Part shown: piece by piece, positions 27,175 through 37,400 of the stretch
How positions within the stretch are numbered: position 1 is the first letter of the stretch
Layout: the number at the start of each line of letters is the position of its first letter
From: Planctomycetaceae bacterium
GTDB taxonomy: Bacteria > Planctomycetota > Planctomycetia > Planctomycetales > Planctomycetaceae
Assembly (NCBI GenBank): GCA_019636285.1
Contig: JAHBXV010000003.1
Location: 62,001 to 126,000 of the forward strand
DNA: 64,000 nt
Reading direction: 5' to 3'
Made by a program: the position numbers and the translations under genes
The notes under the pieces: generated by a model
What the model was told of the DNA's origin: nothing
Seen by the model: only the letters and a program-made list of their open reading frames with translations
Database searches by the model: none

Positions 27175-30100
27175 TCACTCCGGCGCGAGGCTCGGATCGA
27201 GCCCCAGTGTTCCTCGGAGACGGGCCACGTAGTCCGGCGACGCAACGTCGGCGATTCGCCGCTCCGTGGCCGCGAGCCGCTCGCGAACCGAGCGCGCCAG
27301 GACCGAGCTCTCGGATCCGCGCGTTTCCAGGAACCTCGCGAGCGAATCGTGATGCCGCTGCAACAGCCGCTCATCGGCGCGTTGCTGCGTTTCCAGACGC
27401 TGCCGATACCAGTCGCTCTCCAGTAGAGCTTCCAGCGTGAACATCCGCCGAAACTCGGGGTCGCTGGCGTCGCGGCCTTCAAAGCTGCCGTGCGCGAGAA
27501 TGGTCAGCAATGCCTTCAGAGGAGGGCAGGCATCGTTGATCGTTTCGTCCTCGAAGTATTGCTTCGCGACCCGTTTCTGAGCGTCGGTGATGTTTTCGAC
27601 GCCCTCGACAAAGCAGGTGAGATCCTGAGTCTCCGGGCGAAGAAACGCCTCATCGAACACTTGCGCGGGATGATCGAATACCCGCCCCAGAAAGGTTCGC
27701 ACGAACTTCGACGTGATTCGATATCCCAGCCGACTGGCAAGGATCGTTCGCCCTTCGTGCTCGAAGTCCTTCAGAGGTTCGAGGTGCTCGTTCGCGATCA
27801 GAAACGCGGGATCGCGCTCGGCCGGCTCCAGCCGGCACCAGACCTCGGGAATGAGCAGGGAAATGTCATGATCGACGCGCAGATTCGGACCGATGTACCC
27901 AGCCGCGGTCGAGAATCCTCCCAAGCCGGTCAGAATGTAGGAGACCAGCGCCGCGTTGAGATCGACGATCGGCCGCAAGGCATTGAACGGCGCCTTCGTG
28001 AGCGCTCCTTCCGAACCGGCACCTGTCGTCGAAGGACTCTTGCCCGTCAACGAGCAGATGAAGTCCATGAACAACTCGGGTAGTTCCTGGTAGTGAATCG
28101 GCCCATAGACAGCCAGCGCCCGAATCCCGGCAGCCGCGTCCGGCGGATTGTTGCGCCGACCAACCAGCACGGAATTCACGGGGATGGTCAATGGTTGATC
28201 GGCCGAGAGGGCACGGGCCAACCGCATGCCGCGTTCCGCCACATACTTCGGAAACGGATCGACCAGATCGGGGCGCAACTGCAAGTAGCGCGGATTCTTG
28301 CTGGGCTTCCCGTCCACCAGACGCGGATTGGCTGAACAGACGACATAACCGGTCCGCGATTCCGCCGCCGACTTGAGAATCTGCTGCATCGGTGGGGTGA
28401 AGTCTTCAAAATCGGTCACTCGCGAGACGATCGCGCGGGCCTGATCGGCCGACAGAGGTTCGAAGTTCGACAGGAAGTTGTCGTTTCGTCCGAGGTCGGC
28501 TTCCGTCTGCCGGTCCAGCCCCCGATGAACGGCATCATCCGGACGCTGAAAGAGCCGCGCCTCGCAATTCTCGGAAAACTTGTAGCTGAACGCCCGCGGT
28601 CCGGGGGGCAGTGGATCCAACCGCTCCGCCGGAACCACCAGCGACGCCGTAATGTCGTCTTCGGTCTGAACCTTGGCCGCCGCCGCGAAGTCCTGCCGCA
28701 GCTTGAACGTCCGCCAGTCCTGGGACGACAGCAGCCCCACGCGCAGATAGGTTCCCACAAGTTTGCGGCCAAATGCCTTCAGCTCATGACCGGAGTGACC
28801 GTTGATTGAATCGACCCCGAAGAGATCGCGCCAATGCTTCAAGTCTTCGAGGGGCACGAACCGTTTGATGATGAACACGATCGGATAGATGTGATTCGGC
28901 AGACTCGCCAGCCAGTTGTTGTAGTCGTCGGTGTAATCTTCGGAGGGCGTCAGCAGTTTGATGACGCTGCCGAGCGATCGCTGCGGGCTCAAGACGCCGC
29001 GACTCGGTCGGGCCGCATAGTCGGGACCGCATCCTGGCTTCCAGCGGGTCGAATAGTCGCGATCAAAAATCTGCTGCACGAGATCAAAGTCGTGGTCCTT
29101 GTCCGCCACGAAAATCGGCCCATACAACATATAGTCGCGCAGGTTCTTGGAGATTTCGCTCTTCCCACCTCCGCTCACGGTGCAGGGCTTATGGCAGAAG
29201 ACACCGCTGGCCCGTGTCCCGATCAGTCGCCAGCTCGCCGCCCCTGGATGCTTCTCCAGCCGCACCTTGTAGCCCGATGGGGTCATGTAGACCTTGTCGA
29301 GTTCCAGCGGGACCGCGAACTCGTGACCGTCGTGCTTCCACCAGACCTGTAGCCGCGCGACACTCGCCTTGGCATGAGCCGGAATGTACACAAGATTGGG
29401 AAACAGCCGATCGACCGCGTAGCCCTCCGGTTTCAGGTCGATCGAGTCGCGGCAATCCCAGGCCAGATCGTCGAGCGTGCGGTCGTTGATCGTGTAGCTG
29501 CTGGCGTCGAAGTCGTTTCCCAGGTTGTAACTGGCAAAAGCCAGGGCTCCGCCCGCGTGCTCTTCTTCTGCCTGACCCGAAAGGTTGGCCGCGTACGAAA
29601 TCTGTGTTTTGACTTCTTTCTTGCAGTAGCCGTAATAGTTGTCGGCGATCAGCGTGACGATGACGCCGGCTTTCGATCGGCACGTCAGCTTGAAAGCGCC
29701 CCCTTCGTTGTATTTCTCGATGGGATCTTTCCAGCACATACCGTCGCGGCGCTGGCGGTCTGTGGCCTGATCCCAATGCGGCAGCCCCAGTTCCTTCTTG
29801 GTCAGCCGGACGAGGTGTGGGGCCAGGATCACGCAGCCGGTGTGTCCCGACCAATGTTCCACGTCCAGCGCCGCGTCATTCTCGGCCAGCCGAGGGTCAC
29901 CGGCGTTGCCGAAAATCGACTCGACGAAATCGAGATTGCTGATGAGGCTGCCGGGAACGAAAAAACGTGTCTCCATGGTGCGCGCCAGCGACACCCCGGG
30001 CACTTCCGGAGAAACCAGCGGCCGCAAATGCAGCGATACGAACGCATGCAGCGGACATTCGCGGTGCACCGTGAAGGGAATCGTCGCGAGGTCTGCCGGA

Positions 30101-30585
30101 GGCTCGAATGCCTGCTTGAAAAGCCGGGCAAAGACTTCGCGCGGGACCGACTTCTTATCGACGGGAACCGGCAGCCCTCCTTCGGCGACATGGAATGTTC
30201 CCGCTGTCGTCCGTCGATCACTGCGCGGATTGTGCAGAACCCCGTTACGGATGCGATACGAGCGAACGTGCGGATTGCTGAAGCTGTCACCCACCTCGGG
30301 AAGCGAAAGTTCCCTGGCGATTCCGTGCCGCGAAAGGACGATCGTTTCCGAGGGCAATGACAGAGGATGTGCTAGCTCAAGGTCCGCGAAATACTTGGCG
30401 AGAAAGGCCTCGATGCGCTCGTCGATCGGACACTTCAGGGCGGCGTTCTCTTCTTCCAGAGCCAGTTTTTCCTGCCGCTGCTCGGTCTGTCGCACTACTT
30501 CCGAAGTCAGGCGAAAGGTTTCGGCATGCCAGTTCTGATCGGGTGAGTGAACATCGGCAATTCCAAAACGGCTCTGTACGTTCAT
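27175..30585 (-). CDS. Large conserved protein, possibly PPi-type PEP carboxykinase
   Basis: A 1136-residue soluble protein with no signal peptide or membrane segment. Length and several Gly-rich loops fit the PPi-dependent phosphoenolpyruvate carboxykinase family (about 1100-1200 residues), which converts oxaloacetate and pyrophosphate to PEP: KPCTVSGGGKSEISKNL in the middle and SLTGKSPSTTGAGSEGAL near residue 870. A helical region near 30-60 (VRQTEQRQEKLALEEEN) is a probable coiled coil. I recall the family only in outline, so the call is tentative. The ATG at 30585 has GGAGG upstream; the frame is open to 30687. The gene is single and converges with the amide operon, leaving 28 bp between stops. 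Confidence 0.5.
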   Translation of the reverse strand: MNVQSRFGIADVHSPDQNWHAETFRLTSEVVRQTEQRQEKLALEEENAALKCPIDERIEAFLAKYFADLELAHPLSLPSETIVLSRHGIARELSLPEVGDSFSNPHVRSYRIRNGVLHNPRSDRRTTAGTFHVAEGGLPVPVDKKSVPREVFARLFKQAFEPPADLATIPFTVHRECPLHAFVSLHLRPLVSPEVPGVSLARTMETRFFVPGSLISNLDFVESIFGNAGDPRLAENDAALDVEHWSGHTGCVILAPHLVRLTKKELGLPHWDQATDRQRRDGMCWKDPIEKYNEGGAFKLTCRSKAGVIVTLIADNYYGYCKKEVKTQISYAANLSGQAEEEHAGGALAFASYNLGNDFDASSYTINDRTLDDLAWDCRDSIDLKPEGYAVDRLFPNLVYIPAHAKASVARLQVWWKHDGHEFAVPLELDKVYMTPSGYKVRLEKHPGAASWRLIGTRASGVFCHKPCTVSGGGKSEISKNLRDYMLYGPIFVADKDHDFDLVQQIFDRDYSTRWKPGCGPDYAARPSRGVLSPQRSLGSVIKLLTPSEDYTDDYNNWLASLPNHIYPIVFIIKRFVPLEDLKHWRDLFGVDSINGHSGHELKAFGRKLVGTYLRVGLLSSQDWRTFKLRQDFAAAAKVQTEDDITASLVVPAERLDPLPPGPRAFSYKFSENCEARLFQRPDDAVHRGLDRQTEADLGRNDNFLSNFEPLSADQARAIVSRVTDFEDFTPPMQQILKSAAESRTGYVVCSANPRLVDGKPSKNPRYLQLRPDLVDPFPKYVAERGMRLARALSADQPLTIPVNSVLVGRRNNPPDAAAGIRALAVYGPIHYQELPELFMDFICSLTGKSPSTTGAGSEGALTKAPFNALRPIVDLNAALVSYILTGLGGFSTAAGYIGPNLRVDHDISLLIPEVWCRLEPAERDPAFLIANEHLEPLKDFEHEGRTILASRLGYRITSKFVRTFLGRVFDHPAQVFDEAFLRPETQDLTCFVEGVENITDAQKRVAKQYFEDETINDACPPLKALLTILAHGSFEGRDASDPEFRRMFTLEALLESDWYRQRLETQQRADERLLQRHHDSLARFLETRGSESSVLARSVRERLAATERRIADVASPDYVARLRGTLGLDPSLAPE

Positions 30586-30843
30586 ACTTGCCTCCGGCGA
30601 GCAACTTCTGTCGCGTCGCCAATGCATGGCTGAGAGAAAATGGAGGTGGATCGGGACTGGCGCGAACTGGCTGGCCGAGCGATTCAATCAGACTCGCCAA
30701 TCCGGGGGCGAGCGTAACCGAGTCAGGGACGACTCGACAACTTCACCGGGAGTCTATTCACAAGTCCTCGAAAATCCAGGCGCGCCGCCGAGGCCAAAAA
30801 GATCGAGCCTCAGAGAATCCCGCCGGATTCCCTCACGAAAAAT

Positions 30844-31167
30844 TCAGACTTGAGGTGACCAGAAGACTGCCAGCCACACCGTCGGCTCACTCTCGGAGGT
30901 CCAGGCGACCCGATGACGCATCCTCGCCGGGAGGAAGAACGAGTCGCCGACGGACAGGCGGACCGGCGGCCGATCCTCGAACGCCAATTCGGCAGATCCC
31001 GCCAGGATGCATACCCATTCGTGCTCGGGCTGATCGTACCAGAACCCCGGCGGACTCGACTGCCCCGTCGAAACGATCCGCTCGAATCGAACACCGTCTC
31101 GCGCGATCAGGACTTCTGTCAACTCGTCAGGTCGACGCACGGGCAGGTCGGCGAGTAAACGGTGCAT
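30844..31167 (-). CDS. Cupin-domain protein
   Basis: A 107-residue single cupin barrel. The first cupin motif appears as QPEHEWVCILAGSAEL and the second as PARMRHRVAWTS, giving His/Glu candidates for metal binding. Small cupins of this type bind metal or small ligands and are often of unknown reaction. It lies 15 bp from the DUF1653 gene in the same direction, so the two are probably cotranscribed. The ~260 bp between this gene and the large minus-strand gene holds nothing recognised. Confidence 0.85.
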   Translation of the reverse strand: MHRLLADLPVRRPDELTEVLIARDGVRFERIVSTGQSSPPGFWYDQPEHEWVCILAGSAELAFEDRPPVRLSVGDSFFLPARMRHRVAWTSESEPTVWLAVFWSPQV

Positions 31168-31182
31168 GTAGACCTCCCGCCG

Positions 31183-31410
31183 TCAGGGCAGACAGGGTTC
31201 AACATACTGAAACCGCGGTACAGTCTGCCCATTGATCTCGACCGTCTCTTCGAACATCGTTCGCGGGCGGACCCACCATGACCGGTCGCCGTAATCGAGA
31301 CGATAAACGACGAGTTCCTCTTCAGTCTCGCTGTGCCGCGCGACAGCCAGGACGATGTAGTCGTTTCCCTTGTAGTGACGGTAACGTCCCGGAAGCAGTT
31401 CGTTCGACAT
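31183..31410 (-). CDS. DUF1653 domain protein
   Basis: A 75-residue protein made of one DUF1653 domain, recognised by GRYRHYKGNDYIVLAVARHSE and by the RPRTMFEETV end. Members are small, cytoplasmic and uncharacterised; some are fused to nudix or other domains. It lies just upstream of the cupin gene and downstream of the GT4 gene by 50 bp. Confidence 0.85.
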   Translation of the reverse strand: MSNELLPGRYRHYKGNDYIVLAVARHSETEEELVVYRLDYGDRSWWVRPRTMFEETVEINGQTVPRFQYVEPCLP

Positions 31411-31460
31411 CAGTGGTCAATTCCCGGCTATTCCAGTTCGTACCGGTTGGGGCAACCGCA

Positions 31461-32612
31461 TCAGGCAGCTCGCAAAAGACTGTCGCGCTTCGCGACGCTC
31501 TTGAAGAGTTCGACGTAACGGTCAGCGATGCGTGACCAGTCGTGCGCAAGCGCCAGTTCGCGGCAATTTCGCGACAGTTCTTCGCGTGCCGGATGATCGA
31601 GAACGGAACCGATCGCGTTGGCCAGCGATTGTGCATCGCCCGGTTCGGCAAGTTCTCCAGTCTGACCAGGAATGACGAAGTCGGGAATCCCTCCCAGGCG
31701 ACTCCCGACGACCGGTCGACCGCAGGCCATCGCTTCGAGCACCACGAGCGGCATGTTGTCTTCGTCGACGGAGGGCACAATCGTCATCAGCGAGGACTGA
31801 TACAGGGCCACCTTCGCGGCACCTGTCACCGTCCCCAGAAAAACAATCTGCTTCGCCGCGCGAGATGCACCGGCCATGGTTTCAAGCGCCTGACGCTGTG
31901 GACCGTCACCGGCGAACACCAGGCGAACATCCCGATGCCGTTCGACCAGACGATCCATCGCGGCCACGGCCGTATCGAATCCCTTCCGCCCGACAAGCCG
32001 TCCCACCGCAAGCACATATCGCGGTCCGCACTTTTTCGAGATCTCTGCCGGCAGGACCGCTGTCTCCTGAAATTCACGCACGTTCACGCCATTCGGAATG
32101 CGAATGACATGGCGCTGGGCCGGCGCGATCTCGGCAAGCAACCGCCCGAAATAGCTGCTCAAAGCAATGACGGCATCCGCCGCCGACAACGCCCCCTGGA
32201 TTCGGCCCCACAGCAACGGCCGTTTGCGAAAGCGCGAGCGATAAAAAACGTCGCCGCCATGCGGAGTCACCACCATAGGCACGCCTGTCTGGCAAGAAAA
32301 CCAGCGGCCGACGTATCCGCCTGGATAGGTCAGATGGACGTTGAGCAGGTCAATGGGCCGCTCGCGATGCAGTTCCATGAGCAGCGATTTCAACCGCGAA
32401 TAGTTGCCGCGCTGGCTGAGCGGGCGATGGTACCGGACGACGGGATAATTACCCTGGAGAGCCGTTCCTGGCCCATGGGCGTGGGGGCCGATCACGACCA
32501 CTTCATGGCCGGAGATTTGGAATTGCCGCGCCAATTGGTCGACGCAGATCTGAGCCCCACCAACTTCCGGAAGAGACGTCGCCGTCAGCATCGCGATTCG
32601 CATCATCGACAT
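31461..32612 (-). CDS. Glycosyltransferase family 4 protein
   Basis: A retaining GT-B glycosyltransferase, 383 residues. The N-terminal domain starts MRIAMLTATSLPEVGGAQ and includes VVTPHGGDVF; the C-terminal domain has the nucleotide-sugar binding stretch YVLAVGRLVGRKGFD and the EX7E-type region PSVDEDNMPLVVLEAMACG. It transfers a sugar to a lipid- or glycan-acceptor, which the context does not reveal. In-frame Met codons at 32612, 32606 and 32603 are all possible starts. It heads a minus-strand group with DUF1653 and cupin genes. Confidence 0.92.
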   Translation of the reverse strand: MSMMRIAMLTATSLPEVGGAQICVDQLARQFQISGHEVVVIGPHAHGPGTALQGNYPVVRYHRPLSQRGNYSRLKSLLMELHRERPIDLLNVHLTYPGGYVGRWFSCQTGVPMVVTPHGGDVFYRSRFRKRPLLWGRIQGALSAADAVIALSSYFGRLLAEIAPAQRHVIRIPNGVNVREFQETAVLPAEISKKCGPRYVLAVGRLVGRKGFDTAVAAMDRLVERHRDVRLVFAGDGPQRQALETMAGASRAAKQIVFLGTVTGAAKVALYQSSLMTIVPSVDEDNMPLVVLEAMACGRPVVGSRLGGIPDFVIPGQTGELAEPGDAQSLANAIGSVLDHPAREELSRNCRELALAHDWSRIADRYVELFKSVAKRDSLLRAA

Positions 32613-32790
32613 CCTTGTCGCTGGAACTCTTTGTGGGGCCGAAGGTTATCGAGTGTCACGAGGATCGTCAATGGGGCTTCGACGGCTGATATCCCATGAA
32701 AAGCAAACAATTCAGCCAGATGACGTCCTGCCAGAGCGTGCTAAACTTGGTTGAAGTGAACGTCCGCCCCGCCTAACAGAAAGTGCCGAA

Positions 32791-34281
32791 TTGCCATCTC
32801 GGGACGGAAACCGACCCTCAACCGATTCGCGCTGGGTCTGGCCCTTCGAACTGCTGGACAAGCTGGGCGAAGGGGGGATGGGCGTCGTCTACCGGGCGAG
32901 ATACGTCGGCAACGACCGGATCGTGGCGGTCAAAATTCTGCCGGACGAAGTCGCCAAGAATGCCACGCTCCTGGCCCGTTTTGAACGGGAAGTCGAGCTC
33001 CTTAAGAATCTCAAACACCCCAACATCGTCCACTCGTTTGGCGGGACGTGTGAAAGCCAGCAGCGCTTTTACGCGATGGAGCTCGTTGACGGAGGAACAC
33101 TTGCCGACCAGTTGAACGAACGCGGCCACCTGACGTGGGATCGCGTGATCGACTACGGCTTGCAGATCTGCGCCGCCCTGCAATTCGCCCATGAACGCGG
33201 AATCATCCACCGCGACATCAAGCCCGGCAACTTTCTGCTGACCAAGTCCGGCAAAGTCAAACTCGCCGATTTTGGCCTGGCAGCCATTCAAGCCGGCCAT
33301 CGCCTGACTGCGGCCGGGAAGACGCTGGGGACATTTCACTATATGTCTCCGGAGCAAATCCGCGGCAAGCCCCCGATTTCGAATCGTACCGATCTTTATG
33401 CCCTTGGCTGCGTGTTCTACGAACTGTTGACCGGTCGTCCTCCGTACGACAGTGACACCGTTGGCGAGATTCTCAATCTGCATCTCAAAGCGGAAATCCC
33501 GCACGTTCTGGCCGAACTGCTCGACTGCCCGGTCGAACTCGACGACCTGATCACCAGCCTGATGCAGAAGAATCCGGACGATCGCCCCAAAGATGCAGCC
33601 ACAGTGGCCGTCCGGTTGCAGGCCATCTTGCAGCCGAGCCGGGCGAGAACGAGTCCCGTTGACTTGTTTGCCCACACCCGGAACGACGCGTCACCCGTCA
33701 CCAATCCGGTCAAGGTCCGCGGCAGCGCTCCGGCGATCCCCATCCCCAAAGAGTCTCCAACCTCGTTCCGCGCTCACGTGATCTGGGGGCTGGTCTGTGC
33801 GGTCCTGGTTCTAACGACGATTGCGAATTGGCGGGGCTGGCATGCGGCCGCCGATCGGGCCGCACGCGCCGAGCGAACCTGGGTCAAGTCGCTGAGTCAC
33901 CATGATTCCGCCCAGCGGTCCTATGCGTTGGATACGCTCTCCGTGCTGGCACCCTGGGAATCGGCGACAACTGAGGCGATTCTCGCCGCCCGCGACGATC
34001 CCGAACCAAACGTTCGTACTGCAGCCTATCGGGCATTTGAACAGAACCCCGAGGCCGCTCGTTCGCATCTTGCTGAGTTTGTCGGACGACTCAAACGCGA
34101 AGAACAGCCAACCGTTCGCCAGCAGATCGAAGCGACGGTGCGCGTTCTGAATCAGCCGCGGACCAGAACCACCTGGGTCTCCTGGGCATTCTGGGCCGGG
34201 CTGATGGCCGTGCTAGCCACGATCCTTTGGGCGGGATGGTCGCTTTGGAAGAGGGCGGAAGTCGCTCTCGGGGGCCGTTGA
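32791..34281 (+). CDS. Membrane-anchored Ser/Thr protein kinase
   Basis: A 496-residue Hanks-type kinase. The catalytic domain (18-285) has GEGGMGVVYRA, Lys48, the HRDIKPGN loop (Asp142) and an intact ADFGLA motif (Asp160). A transmembrane helix follows near 328-347, then a ~115-residue domain with HEAT-like helical repeats (DPEPNVRTAAYRAF), then a second helix near 463-482. So the helical domain probably lies outside the membrane as a sensor. The start is a TTG at 32791 with a weak site. It is followed 130 bp later by the AsmA-like gene. The targets are unknown. Confidence 0.9.
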   Translation: MPSRDGNRPSTDSRWVWPFELLDKLGEGGMGVVYRARYVGNDRIVAVKILPDEVAKNATLLARFEREVELLKNLKHPNIVHSFGGTCESQQRFYAMELVDGGTLADQLNERGHLTWDRVIDYGLQICAALQFAHERGIIHRDIKPGNFLLTKSGKVKLADFGLAAIQAGHRLTAAGKTLGTFHYMSPEQIRGKPPISNRTDLYALGCVFYELLTGRPPYDSDTVGEILNLHLKAEIPHVLAELLDCPVELDDLITSLMQKNPDDRPKDAATVAVRLQAILQPSRARTSPVDLFAHTRNDASPVTNPVKVRGSAPAIPIPKESPTSFRAHVIWGLVCAVLVLTTIANWRGWHAAADRAARAERTWVKSLSHHDSAQRSYALDTLSVLAPWESATTEAILAARDDPEPNVRTAAYRAFEQNPEAARSHLAEFVGRLKREEQPTVRQQIEATVRVLNQPRTRTTWVSWAFWAGLMAVLATILWAGWSLWKRAEVALGGR

Positions 34282-34410
34282 GCAACTACCGCCTCTCACT
34301 GCGAATTTGACAGTCGCGCAAACTCTCGTGGCATGTGATGCCGAAGAGATCAATAGGGAGACAGACCGCGCGGCGAAGCTCCGCGCGGAACGCATGCCAG
34401 CGAGGTTGGG

Positions 34411-37400
34411 ATGGAACCTGCGACGAACGTCGAAACACCTGCAAAACCCGAGAATTCCCTCGCCCAGAAGCAACCGCCGCGCCGCTTCGGACGACGGCTG
34501 TTCGGAACGCTGATCCTGCTCGGACTGGCTGTCTACGCCGTCCCGTATGGAATCGCGAACACCTCTGTTCGGCAAGAAGTGCCGAAGTGGCTGGCACCGT
34601 GGTTTTCGGGTCGCATTCAACTTGGTGCCACGAAACTCGACTGGTTTTCGCCCGTCGTCGTTCGTGACGCCGAGGTCATCGACCGGGAAGGGCGAATCCT
34701 CGCCCGGATCACCGAGTTCCGAACCAGCCGCCCGCTCTGGCAGTTGGTCGCGCAGCCGCAAGAGTTGGGGACGATCACGCTCGACAAAGTCGAGTGCCAT
34801 CTGGTCGTCCGTCAGGACGGCAGCACGTGGGACGACATCCTCGCGGAGTATTACGCGCTCCCGTCAAGTGGAGCGGCAACGGTCGTCAAGGTTGTGCTGA
34901 ACGAGACAAGCGTGAACTGGCGACGAATCGATCAACCCGATGACGTTCCCGAAGCGCACCTGGGGATTGCCCAAATCGAATGTGAAACTTCCGCTGAAGG
35001 CGCGGTGAAGGCGAATGTCGAGTTCGCGAACAGCCGGGACGGAGAGGCAGGCCAGGCACTAAAGGTTGGCTACGCTTTTCAGACCGACACATCTCCCCGT
35101 CTGCAACTGGATGTCGACGGACAGGGGTGGAAGTTGGAATCGCTGGGGCCACTCTTGTGGCGATACGGCATTGACGGCCAGATCGCGGGAACCTTCGACG
35201 GCAAACTTCAGTTGGTGTCATCCGATGACGCCTTCGCAAGCGGTCGCATGGCCGCACAGTGCCGCCTGACAGACCTGGATGTTTCGCAGGGTGAACTTTG
35301 GCAGGGAGACCGCCTGAGAATTCCATCGTCCTCCGTCGAAGGAGGAGTCAGTTGGACGCCGACCGAACTGGTGGGGGAAAATCTGACGATCTCCAACGAT
35401 CTGGCCCACGTCCAATGGACCGGTGGAATTCCCTCCCTCTATGCGCTGCGGCTTCCGGGAAATCGCGAAGACGCAAAGGTCGGCGGAACTGCCCCAACAT
35501 CGGTGCGGGAAACCACACTCTCCGCGCGTGTCGACGTAGCCGCCATGACTCGGCAATTTCCCCACGTCCTGAAACTGCACGACGGAATCGTCATCGAACG
35601 CGGCCACTTCGAGGTCAGCGGCGCCGTCCGAGCGGTCGAAGGCGAACCGGCACTGCATCTGGTCGCGCGTATGACTGAATTCTCCGCGAAAACACCCTAT
35701 GGTCCCGAAACCTGGGAAACACCCTTTGAATTCATGCTCCGCGCCAGGCAGCAAGGAGAAGCCTGGGAATTGCAGCGGACGGCATGTCGCTCGGAATTTC
35801 TTCAGGCCGCCGCGGAACCTTCCGAGCAAGGGCTGCGCTGCGTCGTTCAGGGCGATTTAACGAAACTCGCCCAGCGTTTGTCCCGCTACGCCTCCCTCGA
35901 TGGCGTTCAGTTGGCTGGCCAGGCGCGCATCGACGCCGACTTCGAGAATCCCGCAGTCGATCGCGCTCGCCTGCACGGACAATTGGCCGTTAATGGCTGG
36001 AGCCTGGGGCGCACCGCCGAGGGAGTCTGGAGCGAACGCGAGCTCACTGGCGACTTTGACATTCTGGCAGCATCAGCAACCCCGAACCTGAGCCAGATTC
36101 GCTCGGCTCGCGTTCGTTTGCTGGCGGATGCCGATCGAGCGAGTCTCGACTGGAACGAACCAGCCAGTGCCGCCATTGGTTCCTCAGACGTGAAGTTCGA
36201 ACTCGTGGGTGACCTCGATCGATGGATGCGTCGGGGAAAAATTCTCGCACCGGAAATGTCCGGGCGGCTATCCGGACAGGCTCAACTGACTGGGGCCATT
36301 CAACGGGCTTCCGATGGAGTGATGGACGGGCAGATTTCCGGGACCGTACAGAATCTGCGAGTGATGAGCGAGGGGCGGGCGTTTTCCGATCCCTCGGTCG
36401 CCATCTCGCTCAACGGTCAATTGAAGACGGCCACCGGGGCCTGGAATCTCTCAACCCTCCGCGTGACCGGCCAATCAGTCACGATCGAGGCCGATGGCCT
36501 TTCTGGCGGAGAGGCGATCCCCGCCTCGTTGCGAGGACAAATTCGTGCCAAGGGGGCCATCGAACGCCTGTTGGCCGGGCTGGAACCTCAGGTCATCAAT
36601 TCCTCAGCCAGCGTCTCAGGGCCGATTCTCGCGGTTGCCGACTTTGGAAAGTCTCCCAATGCGAACGCGTCTCAAGAAGTCGGCTGGAGCCTGGAAAGTC
36701 CGGGCCTCGTCGTTCAGCGTCAGGGAGCGAACCCGGTGACGGTCCCGCTGGCCGTCGATGGAACGGTTCACCTCGCCAAGGATCAGCAATCCATCGAGAA
36801 AATCGACGCGAACTGGCGGACCTCGGGTCTTTCCGGATCGGTTACCGGGAAAGAACAGAACGACGGAGTGCTGAACGTCCAAGGCGACCTCACGTTTGCG
36901 TGGGAAGAATTCTTCGCATCCCTGGGAGCCGCTTTGCCGGGCGAAATTCGGCTGACCGGCTCCGGACGAGAATCTTTCTCGGCACGAATTGGCCCGAACG
37001 GCCTCGTGGATGGACAGGGCGGCATGGCCTGGACGGGCGGCCAATTTGCTGGATTGCAACTTGGAGCGTCTTCGCTGCGACTGACGGCGAACCCGTCGAC
37101 CATCGCGGTGCAGCCCGTCTGGATTCCCGTCAATGATGGAAGAATTCGTGTCGATGGCTCGCTCACTCGCTCCGCCACGGGTTCCACGGTCTCGATCCCC
37201 GCAGGCGTCTTGATCGATCGTGTGTCTCTTTCGGAAGAACTGTGCGCGGGCTGGGTCCGCTACGCGGCTCCCTTTCTGGCCGATGCGACGGCCGTGCAGG
37301 GGCAGCTTTCGCTCGAAACCAGCGGCGTCATGATCCCCGTCGCCAGCCCCACCATGGCCCAGACTCAAGGACGGCTCGGAATTCACTCGGCGACCGCCAT

